Origin: Zeimonas arvi
GTDB taxonomy: Bacteria > Pseudomonadota > Gammaproteobacteria > Burkholderiales > Burkholderiaceae_E
Length of the DNA: 64,000 nucleotides
Direction of reading: 5' to 3'
Assembly (NCBI RefSeq): GCF_008039575.1
Contig: NZ_VDUY01000003.1
Span: forward strand, 496,001-560,000
Within the stretch, counting starts at the first letter, position 1, and every line of letters starts with the position of its first letter. Under the pieces are notes generated by a model, which worked only from the letters and a program-made list of their open reading frames with translations, had not been told where the DNA came from and did not search any database. Of this stretch, positions 10,191 to 19,149 are shown piece by piece. Both the position numbers and the translations under genes were made by a program.

Positions 10191-11127
10191 CCGTGAACTC
10201 CTTGCGGACCACGTAGACCGGCCGCCTCTTGACCTCCCCATAGATGCGTCCGATGTACTCACCGAGGACGCCGATGCCGATGAGTTGGATGCCTCCAAGC
10301 AGCAACACCCCAACCATCAGAGACGCGTAGCCCGGCAGGTCAGTCCCGAAGAAAATGGTCTTAATGACGATGTATGCGGCGTAGACGAGCGCCAGCAGCG
10401 AAGTCACCGCGCCAATGTACGTCCAGACCCGAAGCGGCACCGTGCTGAAGCTGGTAATTCCCTCAAGGGCGAAGTTCCACAGCTTCCAGACATTAAAGCG
10501 TGACTTACCCTCAAGACGCGGAGCGACGTCGTAGGGAATGACCTCACTCCTGAAGCCGACCCAGGCGAACAATCCCTTCATGAATCGACGGTTCTCGGGC
10601 ATCCCCCGCAGCACTTCTACGACTTCCTGCGACATCAGCCTGAAGTCCCCTACGTCGGGCGGGATCTTCGTCTCTGCGATGACATTGTGCATCCGGTAGA
10701 ACATCCCTGCGGCGAACTTTTGAAGTGGGCCGTCAGTCACGCGGTCGTTGCGCCGGGCAAGCACCACCTCGGCCCCAGCACGCCATCGTCGAATCATGTC
10801 CGGAATCAACTCGGGCGGGTGCTGCAGATCGGAGTCGATCGGTATCACCGCTTCGCCTCGGGCACGATCAAGCCCGGCGGACAACGCTGCTTCCTTACCG
10901 AAGTTTCGCGAAAGGTCGACAATGTGGATGCGGCCGTGCCGCTCGCGCGCTTCAAGCAAACGTGCAAGCGTGACGTCAGTGCTTCCGTCGTTTACCGCGA
11001 CGACATCAAACTCGTAGTCCGGCATCGCGTCAGCAACTGAGAACAGCCTCGCGAAGAAGGCCTCGACGCCGGCGGCCTCGTTGTAGAACGGCACGACGAC
11101 TGAGATTGTCGTTCTTCCATGGTCCAT
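10180..11127 (-). CDS. gtrB: GT2 glycosyltransferase, GtrB/DPM1-like, polyprenyl-phosphate sugar synthase
   Basis: This 315-residue family 2 transferase probably moves a sugar from a nucleotide donor to undecaprenyl phosphate. It has the GT2 opening ISVVVPFYNEAAGVEAFF, the DxD-type site in IPIDSDLQHPPELI, and the later GDFRLMSQEVVEVLRGMPE, typical of the GtrB/YfdH group. Two hydrophobic helices near residues 225-300 (around VWTYIGAVTSLLALVYAAYI and LMVGVLLLGGIQLIGIGVLG) anchor it in the membrane. Start is an ATG at 11127, one base after the upstream stop. It overlaps gtrA by 11 bases. Which sugar it carries is not evident. Confidence 0.9.
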   Translation of the reverse strand: MDHGRTTISVVVPFYNEAAGVEAFFARLFSVADAMPDYEFDVVAVNDGSTDVTLARLLEARERHGRIHIVDLSRNFGKEAALSAGLDRARGEAVIPIDSDLQHPPELIPDMIRRWRAGAEVVLARRNDRVTDGPLQKFAAGMFYRMHNVIAETKIPPDVGDFRLMSQEVVEVLRGMPENRRFMKGLFAWVGFRSEVIPYDVAPRLEGKSRFNVWKLWNFALEGITSFSTVPLRVWTYIGAVTSLLALVYAAYIVIKTIFFGTDLPGYASLMVGVLLLGGIQLIGIGVLGEYIGRIYGEVKRRPVYVVRKEFTVER

Positions 11128-11128
11128 G

Positions 11129-12790
11129 TCAGTCCCTGATCCTGCAGACAAACGCGAAATCGATTTCCACGCAGTCGACGTCAGCACGCACGCCGAAAAG
11201 CAGCGCGACATCCAGCATCTGCGGATACTCGTCGCGGACGAACACGTGCGCAATCGTGGCGTCTCCTGCGCCAGGAACCCCCTGCCGCGGATCGATGCAG
11301 TCCTTCGAGGCGCGCGCGACGTAGCCGGTCGACAGATTGAGACCTCGTTCGGCCGCATACCGCATGATCGGCAACAGCGTATCGTATGCTGGCTTGTTGC
11401 CGCAGCGGAACACTGGATAGAAATTAATCGTCTCGACGCGGTCACCGAGGAACGCGTCCCAAGCATCGCGGTTGACGATCGCCTTCGAACTCCGTGAGGC
11501 GAGCGCCTTGACAGAGGTATGGCGCGGTGAGAGGTCCCACCATTGAAGCAACGCGACGATGAGAAGTACCACTGCCGCACTCCTGCCCGACAGGTGCCGG
11601 GCAACCGTCACCACGGCGAAAACTGCCAAGCCGTAAGCGACAAGCCAGAAGTATCGCCCGGACGCACGAAACTGACTTACCAGACTGTCCAGGACACCCG
11701 GAATCTGCCACTCCAGAATGAGAGTCTGTCCAACATACACACGATTTGACAGGGCATAGACGGTGGCCGCAAGACATACCACCAGGAGCGGCCGATGCCG
11801 CGCGAAGAAGTCCGGATCAGACTTTCGACAGATATGGAGCGCGTAGGGGACCAACAGGATGAGGCCCAGGCCTAGGTAGTTGAAACCCTCTCCTTGTCCA
11901 TCGTGGGCAATCGGATTCGGCCAGACGAAAAAACGCCCGCCGGAAAACGGGGAGAGTACATTCATCGAGTAGTGGCCAAAGCCCCACTCGCGCCCGCCAG
12001 AGCCCGTCGGCAGTGGAAGCATCGTGACCAGAAGGCTGGCGGCAACCACCAACAGCGGGACGAGTACCGCTCGCATGACTCCGGCCCATCCGGTCTGCAC
12101 TCGAAACCGCAGCGCATCGGCGAGCAGAATCGCCGCCACCATCGTGAAAATGTAGATGTTGATATAAAACGCTGCGAATGCGAGAACCATCCAGAGAGCA
12201 GTCGCAGTCTTGCCCAAGCGGGAGCCTCTTACATATATCGCGAGCGCGAATACAAGGAGCCAGTGCGACATCAGGCTTATGTGCCCCAATCTAGCTCCGA
12301 GTGCCGGGAACATCAGAAGAAGCAGTGAAAGGACGGCGAGCGCCACCCATGACCTGATTTTGGCTTCACGCAACACCCACCAAGCGCCGACCGCCTGCAA
12401 TACGAAGCACAGGCCGACCCAAGCGCCGAAGGGATTCTCGATCATCCATCCGAGCCCCGCAGCAAGTTTCAGGACGACGGCATATGCCGGGATGATGTCC
12501 ACGAAGGTGGCGAGCGTGCCATCGGGCCAGTTCAGCGAAGAGATCCGGAGGATCGGCCAATGCCAAGGTTCTCGGATGAAGGCATTAAAGCCTGCGATGT
12601 ATTGAGTAATGTCCTCGTTCTCGGCGGCCCAGTAGCCGGACGTCCCAAAGAGAAAGCCGTCCGGGAAGAGCCAGCCCAAATAGGCGATCGTGAGCAGAAT
12701 GACCGCAAGCAATCCGAAAGATCCCAACGAAGACGGATGCTGGCGTCCTTGCTGAGAGTTTCCGATCGTCCCTGAGCGGACTCGTTCCAT
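11129..12790 (-). CDS. Polytopic membrane protein, likely GT-C type glycosyltransferase (DUF6311-like)
   Basis: This 553-residue integral membrane protein has roughly ten or more hydrophobic helices, a large early loop with an acidic AAENEDITQYIAGFNAF segment, and a hydrophilic C-terminal domain of about 120 residues. I read it as a GT-C-like polyprenyl-phosphate-sugar dependent transferase resembling DUF6311 proteins; the DUF match is by memory of pattern, not a search. Position supports it: it directly precedes gtrB and gtrA, where gtr clusters keep the serotype-specific transferase. The ATG at 12790 is chosen; an upstream in-frame GTG/ATG region overlaps the previous gene. It could alternatively be a polymerase or an unrelated membrane protein. 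Confidence 0.68.
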   Translation of the reverse strand: MERVRSGTIGNSQQGRQHPSSLGSFGLLAVILLTIAYLGWLFPDGFLFGTSGYWAAENEDITQYIAGFNAFIREPWHWPILRISSLNWPDGTLATFVDIIPAYAVVLKLAAGLGWMIENPFGAWVGLCFVLQAVGAWWVLREAKIRSWVALAVLSLLLLMFPALGARLGHISLMSHWLLVFALAIYVRGSRLGKTATALWMVLAFAAFYINIYIFTMVAAILLADALRFRVQTGWAGVMRAVLVPLLVVAASLLVTMLPLPTGSGGREWGFGHYSMNVLSPFSGGRFFVWPNPIAHDGQGEGFNYLGLGLILLVPYALHICRKSDPDFFARHRPLLVVCLAATVYALSNRVYVGQTLILEWQIPGVLDSLVSQFRASGRYFWLVAYGLAVFAVVTVARHLSGRSAAVVLLIVALLQWWDLSPRHTSVKALASRSSKAIVNRDAWDAFLGDRVETINFYPVFRCGNKPAYDTLLPIMRYAAERGLNLSTGYVARASKDCIDPRQGVPGAGDATIAHVFVRDEYPQMLDVALLFGVRADVDCVEIDFAFVCRIRD

Positions 12791-12818
12791 CAAACGCCCC
12801 ACTCTCTCGGCGCCGGGC

Positions 12819-15800
12819 CTATGCGCCGGAGACACTGCCGCGCCCCTCGCATGTTCGGCTCCCACCGAACGGCTCCTCGACGAGCTCGGCGATCAGGCTG
12901 CGCGCGCTCTCTCGCCAGCTCAGCCACAGCATGCCAGCTGGAACTGGGTGCATGTTGCGTGCCCGCAGTTGCAGCCAGCGACGAATCGCTTCCGCCAACC
13001 CCTCGCCCATTTCTCCAGTGAAGTAGTAAGCATGCTCGCCTGCCACCTCGCGGAAAACCGGCAAGTCCCTCGCGATGATCGGCAGCCCTCTCTGCGCAGC
13101 CTCGATCAATGGAAGCCCGAACCCCTCACCTTCCGAAGCGGCAATGAGTGCCTGGGCGGACGCGTAGGCCCGCTCAAGACAAGCATCGCTCGCGCCTTCC
13201 AGCCAGAATAGCCGTTTGCCTGATTCAGGATGGCATCGGAGCTTAGATGCGATGGCCGGGATCGTTCGGCGCTGCTCGTCGGGTAGATGTCTCCAGCCTT
13301 CGGCTCCAACGATCAGCAAGCCGAGGTCGACGCCTGCACTCCACAGGTGCTCGAACGCAGCGAGCACCTGAAGGTGCCCCTTTCGCGGCTCGATCGTCCC
13401 GACCATGAGCAAGGTCGGCATCCGCGACGTGGCAGCCAAGGCCTCGTCCTCTGAATTCGCCAGCCCTCCATCCCGTGCCGGCGCGTGGAAGTCGGCGCCC
13501 AGATGAATCCAGCGAACCTCTGGTGGCGCCTCGCGTGCCAAGTTCCGACCGGCGACCCATTCGTTCAACTCGTCCGCAACGGCGCGACTGATGCAGACCA
13601 GCCGATCCGAGATGCGGCACAAGGCATCGAGCCAATCTTCGAACCCCTCGGAAGCGCCCTGCGGAAAATGCTGTGGGCACTTCATCGGCAGCAGGTCGAA
13701 GACGAGGAAGTTCAGTTCGACTCCGAGGTTCCTGAGGTGTCGGTAAACGCCCTCGCGCGCCGCCTCGACCAAGGCCGAACCGGACATGTCCAGGCCGACC
13801 AGAAGATCGCCGGAACGCGGCTCGATGATCTCGTCATCCGCCCAGTCCGCAGGGCAACCGATCAAATCGAGGGTGAAGCCCCGCGCGAAGCGATAGCGCC
13901 ATCCACCAGCCCCTTTCGCGAGCAGGACCGGCTCGACCCGATAACCTGCCGGAGGGTCCTTGACCAGTTCCTCGACAAAGGACCGAGCTACGCGCTCGAT
14001 CCCGGTGCGCAGCTTGGTGCTCGCCGTCGCCGTCACGTCGAGGTAGAGGGTCCGCGCTGGCTTTCTGTCCGGCAGGTCGACGGCAATCGCGGAGGCCAAT
14101 GCCTTGAATGCGGCATCGCCCGAAGGAGCTCCGGGAACCCGGGTGATCTCGCGAATCAAGCGCGCGCGCTTCGCCGCACCATGACGGTAGAACTTCTCGA
14201 TGGCCGCGCGATAGAGCTCGGCACATGCATCGGGCGCATGTCTCGTCCGAATCACCTCCTGCGCCCTTTCGCCTATCTCGGATCGCGTCGCGGGATGCTT
14301 CAGCAGGGCCTCGAGCGCCTTCACCAGATCGGACTCGGAGAAATCATCGTCGAGCATCACGACAGCGGTCGCGTCCAGCTCGGCCATCGATCCGTTGGCA
14401 TTCACGATCGTCGGAATGCCATGACTCATGCAATCGAGCGCAGCGGCGGATGTCTCGCCGCGCGAACTTGCACGCAACTGGACCGCCACATCGACCGAAC
14501 GAAGCCAGTCGTGAAAATCTTCCCCACTGACCCAGCCAGTCACGCGGATACGATCCGCCGCACGACTTTTCCTTGCCTCGTCGAGCAGCCGCACACCGTA
14601 AGCGCCACCGTCATTCTCCCCAACGAAGACGAGATAGCCGTCTTCGCGCTCGGACAAGTCGCTCTTCAGCCAGGCCCGCAGGAGTTCCAGGGTGCGCTTG
14701 GTGGGGGCTACGATTCCGAAGGAAGCCACGACGAATCCAGAATCTGGAATGCCGAACCTCGAACGGAGGCCCGTGCGAGTCGCGGGCACGGCCGCGCCGC
14801 GCGGCAGGGGCACGACGGCCCAGTCCAATTCAATCTCGACCCCGTAACAGTCCACCGCGAGGTTCCTTGCGTACTCGGAATGGACGATGACGCCTTCCGC
14901 ACTCTCGAGCGCGCCGAAGTTGCACGGATACCTGGCCACGATCGCTTCCTCGTCGTCACTTCGGAATCGATCCAGCACCGCCCGATAACCATGCGACCGG
15001 TAAAGCTCGCGAGTCCAGTACCCTTCGACGCCCTCTACCCGCTCCATGTAGCGACTGAACGAACTGAGAAAGAAATCGTGGAGAACGACCGCGCCCGGGA
15101 CGCGGTCGATCAGGTCGAACATGTGACGATGAAAGGGCGAGTTCCCAAAGTGATACAACACCCGGTCGTAACGATCGGCGTTGTCCATCAGCCACTGCGG
15201 GGTCCGGATGGGGCAGTTGCCGCGCACCCACTCGTCGTCGACGACCGGCTGTGCAACGACGACGTCGATTTCGTAGTGGCGCGCGAGGGCAGGCAGCAGC
15301 CCCGAACTGTAATCCGCGATGCCTGTCCTTTCCGGCGGCAGGGGCGACACATAGGCGAGGCGTGGCCTGCCCTCAGCTCGGTCAGCCCGCTCCGCAACAT
15401 GCTGTGCCACGATCCGCTCGATCGCCCCGAGCGCTCGCGAAGCGGTCAAATCCCACGAAAATTGCCTGCACTGGACCAGCCCCCATTCGGCTAGCTCTTC
15501 CCGTTGAGTCTTCGATGTGAGGACCTGCTGGATCTTCTCGCAGATCGCCGCTTCCGAATACGGATCGAACAGAGCGTCGAGGCGACCGATCACCTCGGGA
15601 ATACTCGCGGCATTTGCGCCGATCACTGGCGCACCGCAGGACATCGCTTCCAGCGCCGGTAGTCCGAAACCCTCGTGCCACGACGGAAAGACGAAGAGTT
15701 CACAAAGGTTGTAGAGCGCCCTGAGTTCATCGTCCGTGACGTACCCGGTGGCCACCACCTCTCCCTCCGCAAGCCCCGCCTTAGCGGCGACTGACTTCAA

Positions 15801-16622
15801 CTGGGCAAGTTCGCCGGCCGCAATCTTTCCGGCCAAGACCAACTGATGCGTGGCGCGCAGATCGGGCGACAACTGGCTATAGCCCCGGATCAGGCGCTGG
15901 AGATTCTTCCTCTTGTCCGCGCCCCCGGAATACATCACGAATCGGCGCGGAATCCCGAAGCGCGCGCGAAGTTCCGCCTCCTGCGCGGGACTCACATCCA
16001 CCCTCGCGAATTCCGGCCCACACGCGGTCGAGATGTCGAACGTTGCGTCCCCGGGCAAGGAAAGCGCTTGGCGACCTTCTTCGGTGGCGAACCTGGATAT
16101 GCCGAGCCAGCCTGCCGACCTCTTCAGGCTCTCGATCTTCCTCAGGTAGAAATCCCGATACAAGGGATCGCCGTCAAGATACTCGGAGGGATTGAGCAAT
16201 GGGATCAGATCGTAGAGCACGCTGACAGTCGGGGCGCTCCGATCGAAAACTCCAATGCTCGTCACGGCGTCGTCGAGGTACCCCTCGAAAAGACTAGTAA
16301 CCAGGACGGCATCCGGCTTCAGGCTCGCGATGAACGACTCCCTGACCCGCTCAGCGACCTCCCGCCTCCAGCTGTTTCGGGAATCCGAGTCACGTACCGG
16401 GCCCGGAGCGAACCAGACGCGGAGGCGGTCACGCGGCAGCAGGCCGTCGAAAGCGTCGCGTATCGGCGCGATGGTTTCCGGAAACAGGCCATTCAAGACG
16501 ACGAGAACGTCACGATCCCCCCGGTTACGGGCGACCGCGCGAGCGAGCGACAGACTGTATCGGCCGATCCCCCGGAATCTACTCTCGGTCTGAGCACCTT
16601 GGAGGTCGATGACGATGCGCAT
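12819..16622 (-). CDS. Triple-domain GT4 glycosyltransferase, O-antigen chain synthesis
   Basis: This 1267-residue protein has three successive GT-B domains, approximately residues 1-400, 415-800 and 830-1265. Domain 1 begins RIVIDLQGAQTESRFRGIGR and has the catalytic EGFGLPALE near residue 319. Domain 2 begins with RLAYVSPLPPERTGIADYS, and its corresponding site reads ETSAAALDC near residue 726, with Asp in place of the second Glu. Domain 3 has LYLDVTATASTKLRTGIERV and EGFGLPLIEA near residue 1169. Multi-domain GT4 proteins such as WbdA polymerise mannan or rhamnan chains for ABC-exported O-antigens, and this gene lies next to wzm/wzt and gmd/rmd. The ATG overlaps the preceding methyltransferase stop (TGATG). 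Confidence 0.88.
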   Translation of the reverse strand: MRIVIDLQGAQTESRFRGIGRYSLSLARAVARNRGDRDVLVVLNGLFPETIAPIRDAFDGLLPRDRLRVWFAPGPVRDSDSRNSWRREVAERVRESFIASLKPDAVLVTSLFEGYLDDAVTSIGVFDRSAPTVSVLYDLIPLLNPSEYLDGDPLYRDFYLRKIESLKRSAGWLGISRFATEEGRQALSLPGDATFDISTACGPEFARVDVSPAQEAELRARFGIPRRFVMYSGGADKRKNLQRLIRGYSQLSPDLRATHQLVLAGKIAAGELAQLKSVAAKAGLAEGEVVATGYVTDDELRALYNLCELFVFPSWHEGFGLPALEAMSCGAPVIGANAASIPEVIGRLDALFDPYSEAAICEKIQQVLTSKTQREELAEWGLVQCRQFSWDLTASRALGAIERIVAQHVAERADRAEGRPRLAYVSPLPPERTGIADYSSGLLPALARHYEIDVVVAQPVVDDEWVRGNCPIRTPQWLMDNADRYDRVLYHFGNSPFHRHMFDLIDRVPGAVVLHDFFLSSFSRYMERVEGVEGYWTRELYRSHGYRAVLDRFRSDDEEAIVARYPCNFGALESAEGVIVHSEYARNLAVDCYGVEIELDWAVVPLPRGAAVPATRTGLRSRFGIPDSGFVVASFGIVAPTKRTLELLRAWLKSDLSEREDGYLVFVGENDGGAYGVRLLDEARKSRAADRIRVTGWVSGEDFHDWLRSVDVAVQLRASSRGETSAAALDCMSHGIPTIVNANGSMAELDATAVVMLDDDFSESDLVKALEALLKHPATRSEIGERAQEVIRTRHAPDACAELYRAAIEKFYRHGAAKRARLIREITRVPGAPSGDAAFKALASAIAVDLPDRKPARTLYLDVTATASTKLRTGIERVARSFVEELVKDPPAGYRVEPVLLAKGAGGWRYRFARGFTLDLIGCPADWADDEIIEPRSGDLLVGLDMSGSALVEAAREGVYRHLRNLGVELNFLVFDLLPMKCPQHFPQGASEGFEDWLDALCRISDRLVCISRAVADELNEWVAGRNLAREAPPEVRWIHLGADFHAPARDGGLANSEDEALAATSRMPTLLMVGTIEPRKGHLQVLAAFEHLWSAGVDLGLLIVGAEGWRHLPDEQRRTIPAIASKLRCHPESGKRLFWLEGASDACLERAYASAQALIAASEGEGFGLPLIEAAQRGLPIIARDLPVFREVAGEHAYYFTGEMGEGLAEAIRRWLQLRARNMHPVPAGMLWLSWRESARSLIAELVEEPFGGSRTCEGRGSVSGA

Positions 16623-17920
16623 CAATGTTCCAGCGATCTCTCTCGCCGCGAGTTGGCGATCTTCAGGTCACGAAATACCCGGCGTGCAGTGCGGCTCATC
16701 TCAGACGAGTCGAAGCCATGTCCCGGGTAAGCCGGGTCTGGGCGTAAAGCACCGGAAAAAGCTGCGCCGCTTGCTCCAACGCCGTACCGCGACAGGATTC
16801 TTCTGACACGTGGACGCAAGCCTGGAAAACGGCGCAAGATTCTCCCGGCCAGGGGGTCAAGCCTCTTGCTGGCGCGAAGACGAGCCAGCGGGCGTGCAAG
16901 GAGCGCACGTGTCACGGCACCCAGCAGACCTCTGACACCGCTCGCGCGGACTTGCCGCGCAATCCAGCCAAAGCGCCTGCCCACCGCGCGAAGCGGTGCG
17001 GTCAGCCTCCACGAGCGGCTAGCGTAGACAGCCTCGAGTTCCCGGCCCCGTGACTCGGCCAGAGCCGCAGCCGCCCGGTTCGGAGCTTCGAGCGCCGCGA
17101 TACGCTGAACGAGCTCGGCTACACGCGCATCGCCGAGAGCGAGTCGATTATTGACTTCGGCAAACCGTTTACCAACCAGGTAGTCGGCGCGATCGGCGAG
17201 CGCCGACCGGGAAACCCCGTCTTCTACGGCGAATGCCTCATCTAGCGCCTTGAGTGCGGGGTCTTGGCCGGCTATCTGCGCGATCACTGCATAGTCTGGA
17301 CTCGCGCCCTCGAGCAAGTCGCGCGCGCCAATCCAGTCAGCCGACATAAGCACCGGGTCGTGCTGCAGCCTCAGCACACGGACTCGGACAAAGCCCTGAA
17401 ACTCGGCGAGGAAGGAAAGCAGTGAAGGTGGGAGCGGCCTGACATGCGTCGGGTCGAGATAGAACCACTCGGTGGCGACCGCAAGATTCTCCGGGTTCGG
17501 CGTTTCGAGGATCAGCAGACCGCTCGGGGCGAGGACCCGCTTCGCCTCGATTACAAGTGTCTGCAGCAGGTTGAAGGGCAGGTGTTCGACAAGATGAAAG
17601 GCGCTCACCATCGCGAGACTCGCATCGGCCTGAGAACGCAGCCACTCGATCGCGTCGCCGCGCTCCGCGGGCAGGCCGCGCGCACGACAGTCGGCGAGCA
17701 TCCCCTCATCCAGATCGACGCCGCGACATGGAAACCCTTCGGCAGCGAGCAGTTCCAGCCACTCACCACGGCCGCAGCCAAGGTCGACCCCCCCTCGCCC
17801 AGGAATCGCCTCCATCAGCCCGCGGATGAACGGCAGGTACGCACGCAACCGCCCGGCGATAAGCTCGCGTGATCCACGGTGGCGGTCTTCAAAGGCGCGA
17901 TAGAAGCCGCTGTCAGTCAT
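16622..17920 (-). CDS. SAM-dependent methyltransferase, possible O-antigen chain terminator
   Basis: This 432-residue protein has a class I methyltransferase domain in its first 220 residues. The SAM-binding motif GVDLGCGRGEWLELLAAEGF is followed by an acidic GVDLDEGM and the later SAFHLVEHLPFNLLQ. The C-terminal half is helical and basic, with a WRLTAPLRAVGRRFG segment often seen in surface-polysaccharide proteins. It begins at an ATG that overlaps the wzt stop (ATGA) and ends overlapping the next glycosyltransferase, so all three are tightly coupled. In ABC-dependent systems such as O8/O9a a methyltransferase caps the chain and the Wzt C-terminal domain reads the cap. That role is inferred here; no kinase domain is visible. 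Confidence 0.82.
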   Translation of the reverse strand: MTDSGFYRAFEDRHRGSRELIAGRLRAYLPFIRGLMEAIPGRGGVDLGCGRGEWLELLAAEGFPCRGVDLDEGMLADCRARGLPAERGDAIEWLRSQADASLAMVSAFHLVEHLPFNLLQTLVIEAKRVLAPSGLLILETPNPENLAVATEWFYLDPTHVRPLPPSLLSFLAEFQGFVRVRVLRLQHDPVLMSADWIGARDLLEGASPDYAVIAQIAGQDPALKALDEAFAVEDGVSRSALADRADYLVGKRFAEVNNRLALGDARVAELVQRIAALEAPNRAAAALAESRGRELEAVYASRSWRLTAPLRAVGRRFGWIARQVRASGVRGLLGAVTRALLARPLARLRASKRLDPLAGRILRRFPGLRPRVRRILSRYGVGASGAAFSGALRPDPAYPGHGFDSSEMSRTARRVFRDLKIANSRRERSLEH

Positions 17921-19149
17921 GTTTCATCGCGCTCGAATTCGAGTTCGGGCGGAATCCAGGCCACACCGACGAAGGTCTCCCTGCTTATGTTGGCCACATT
18001 GAACACCAGAGAAAGATCACGCCATTCGTAGTTGCCGCTCAGGTGCGATTCGGTGGCGTGCAGCCCGGTAGCAACCGAGTACGAACCGACGCCCAGCGTC
18101 GCCTTGAACGCAAACGCGAGATCGAACCGCTCGCCGCGCCTTAGATTCTCGATCGGCAAGCCCAAGTGATAAGTGTTCGTGCCGAAGATCGCCTGACCGA
18201 GCCGGTCCTTGATCATGTAGCCGAACACCAGCGATGGAAGGTCAGCGTGAACCGCAACGCGCGCGCGGAGCACTACAGGCTGGCCGACATCGACGAACTC
18301 GAGAGGGCGCCCATTCGCATCGAAAAGGCCAACTGACTCGACACTCGCTTCACCGGTCCCTGACACGGTCTGAGTGCGACCGTCGGCAGTTTTGCTTACC
18401 GAGACCGTCGACAAAGCCCCTTCGCGCTCCGCGATCAAGGCATTGTAGTAATCCATCACCGCTTCCGGCTCACCGTCCATCAGCACACGCCCCCGCTCCA
18501 GAAAGAGCGCGCGGTCGCAGATGGCCTGCACTGCGTTGCGGTCGTGCGAGACAATGAGCAGCGTGGTGCCCTGTTTCTGGAATTCCCGGATCTTCGCGAA
18601 GCTCTTGTGCTGGAAGTAGGCATCGCCGACGGATAGCGCCTCATCGACGATCAGGATGTCCGGGCGAAAGGCGGTTGCGACCGCGAACGCAACGCGCATC
18701 TGCATTCCGCTCGAGTAGGTTCGCACTGGCTCCTCGAAATACTCGCCGATCTCGGCGAATGCCTCGATGTCTGACATCGCGGCGGCAATCTGACGGGCGT
18801 CGAAGCCCATCAAGCCTGCGGCGTGGAGAACGTTCTGGCGCCCGGTCAGTTCAGGATTGAAGCCCATCCCCAACTCGAGGATCGCTGCAATCCGGCCGCC
18901 GAGCCGGACCGAGCCTTCCGTCGGGTGCAAGGTGCCCGTGATGATCTTGAGCAAGGTGCTCTTTCCAGCGCCGTTCTGGCCAATCAGGGCGACAGCCTCA
19001 CCGGCCCCGATGTCGAAGCTCACGCCCCGCAGGACCCAATGCTCCTCAACGGGCTTCGACGGTAGGCCGAACCAACGGGCAACGCGCTGCCACTCGGAGC
19101 GGTAGCTTCGGTAGGCCTTGCCAAGACCTTGCACGCTCATCAAGCTCAC
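17917..19149 (-). CDS. wzt: O-antigen ABC exporter, ATP-binding protein with C-terminal sugar-binding domain
   Basis: Wzt powers export of finished lipid-linked O-antigen across the inner membrane. The 410-residue protein has Walker A IGQNGAGKST near residue 55, ABC signature YSSGMQMRVAFA near 146 and Walker B ILIVDEALSVGD near 169. It also has a C-terminal extension from about residue 260 with the Wzt-C pattern GYMIKDRLGQAIFGTNTYHL. Such extensions bind the terminal residue of the chain. The start is probably the GTG at 19149, which overlaps the wzm stop and has GGTGGA upstream; an ATG at 19140 is the alternative. It overlaps the methyltransferase by four bases. Confidence 0.94.
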   Translation of the reverse strand: MSLMSVQGLGKAYRSYRSEWQRVARWFGLPSKPVEEHWVLRGVSFDIGAGEAVALIGQNGAGKSTLLKIITGTLHPTEGSVRLGGRIAAILELGMGFNPELTGRQNVLHAAGLMGFDARQIAAAMSDIEAFAEIGEYFEEPVRTYSSGMQMRVAFAVATAFRPDILIVDEALSVGDAYFQHKSFAKIREFQKQGTTLLIVSHDRNAVQAICDRALFLERGRVLMDGEPEAVMDYYNALIAEREGALSTVSVSKTADGRTQTVSGTGEASVESVGLFDANGRPLEFVDVGQPVVLRARVAVHADLPSLVFGYMIKDRLGQAIFGTNTYHLGLPIENLRRGERFDLAFAFKATLGVGSYSVATGLHATESHLSGNYEWRDLSLVFNVANISRETFVGVAWIPPELEFERDET

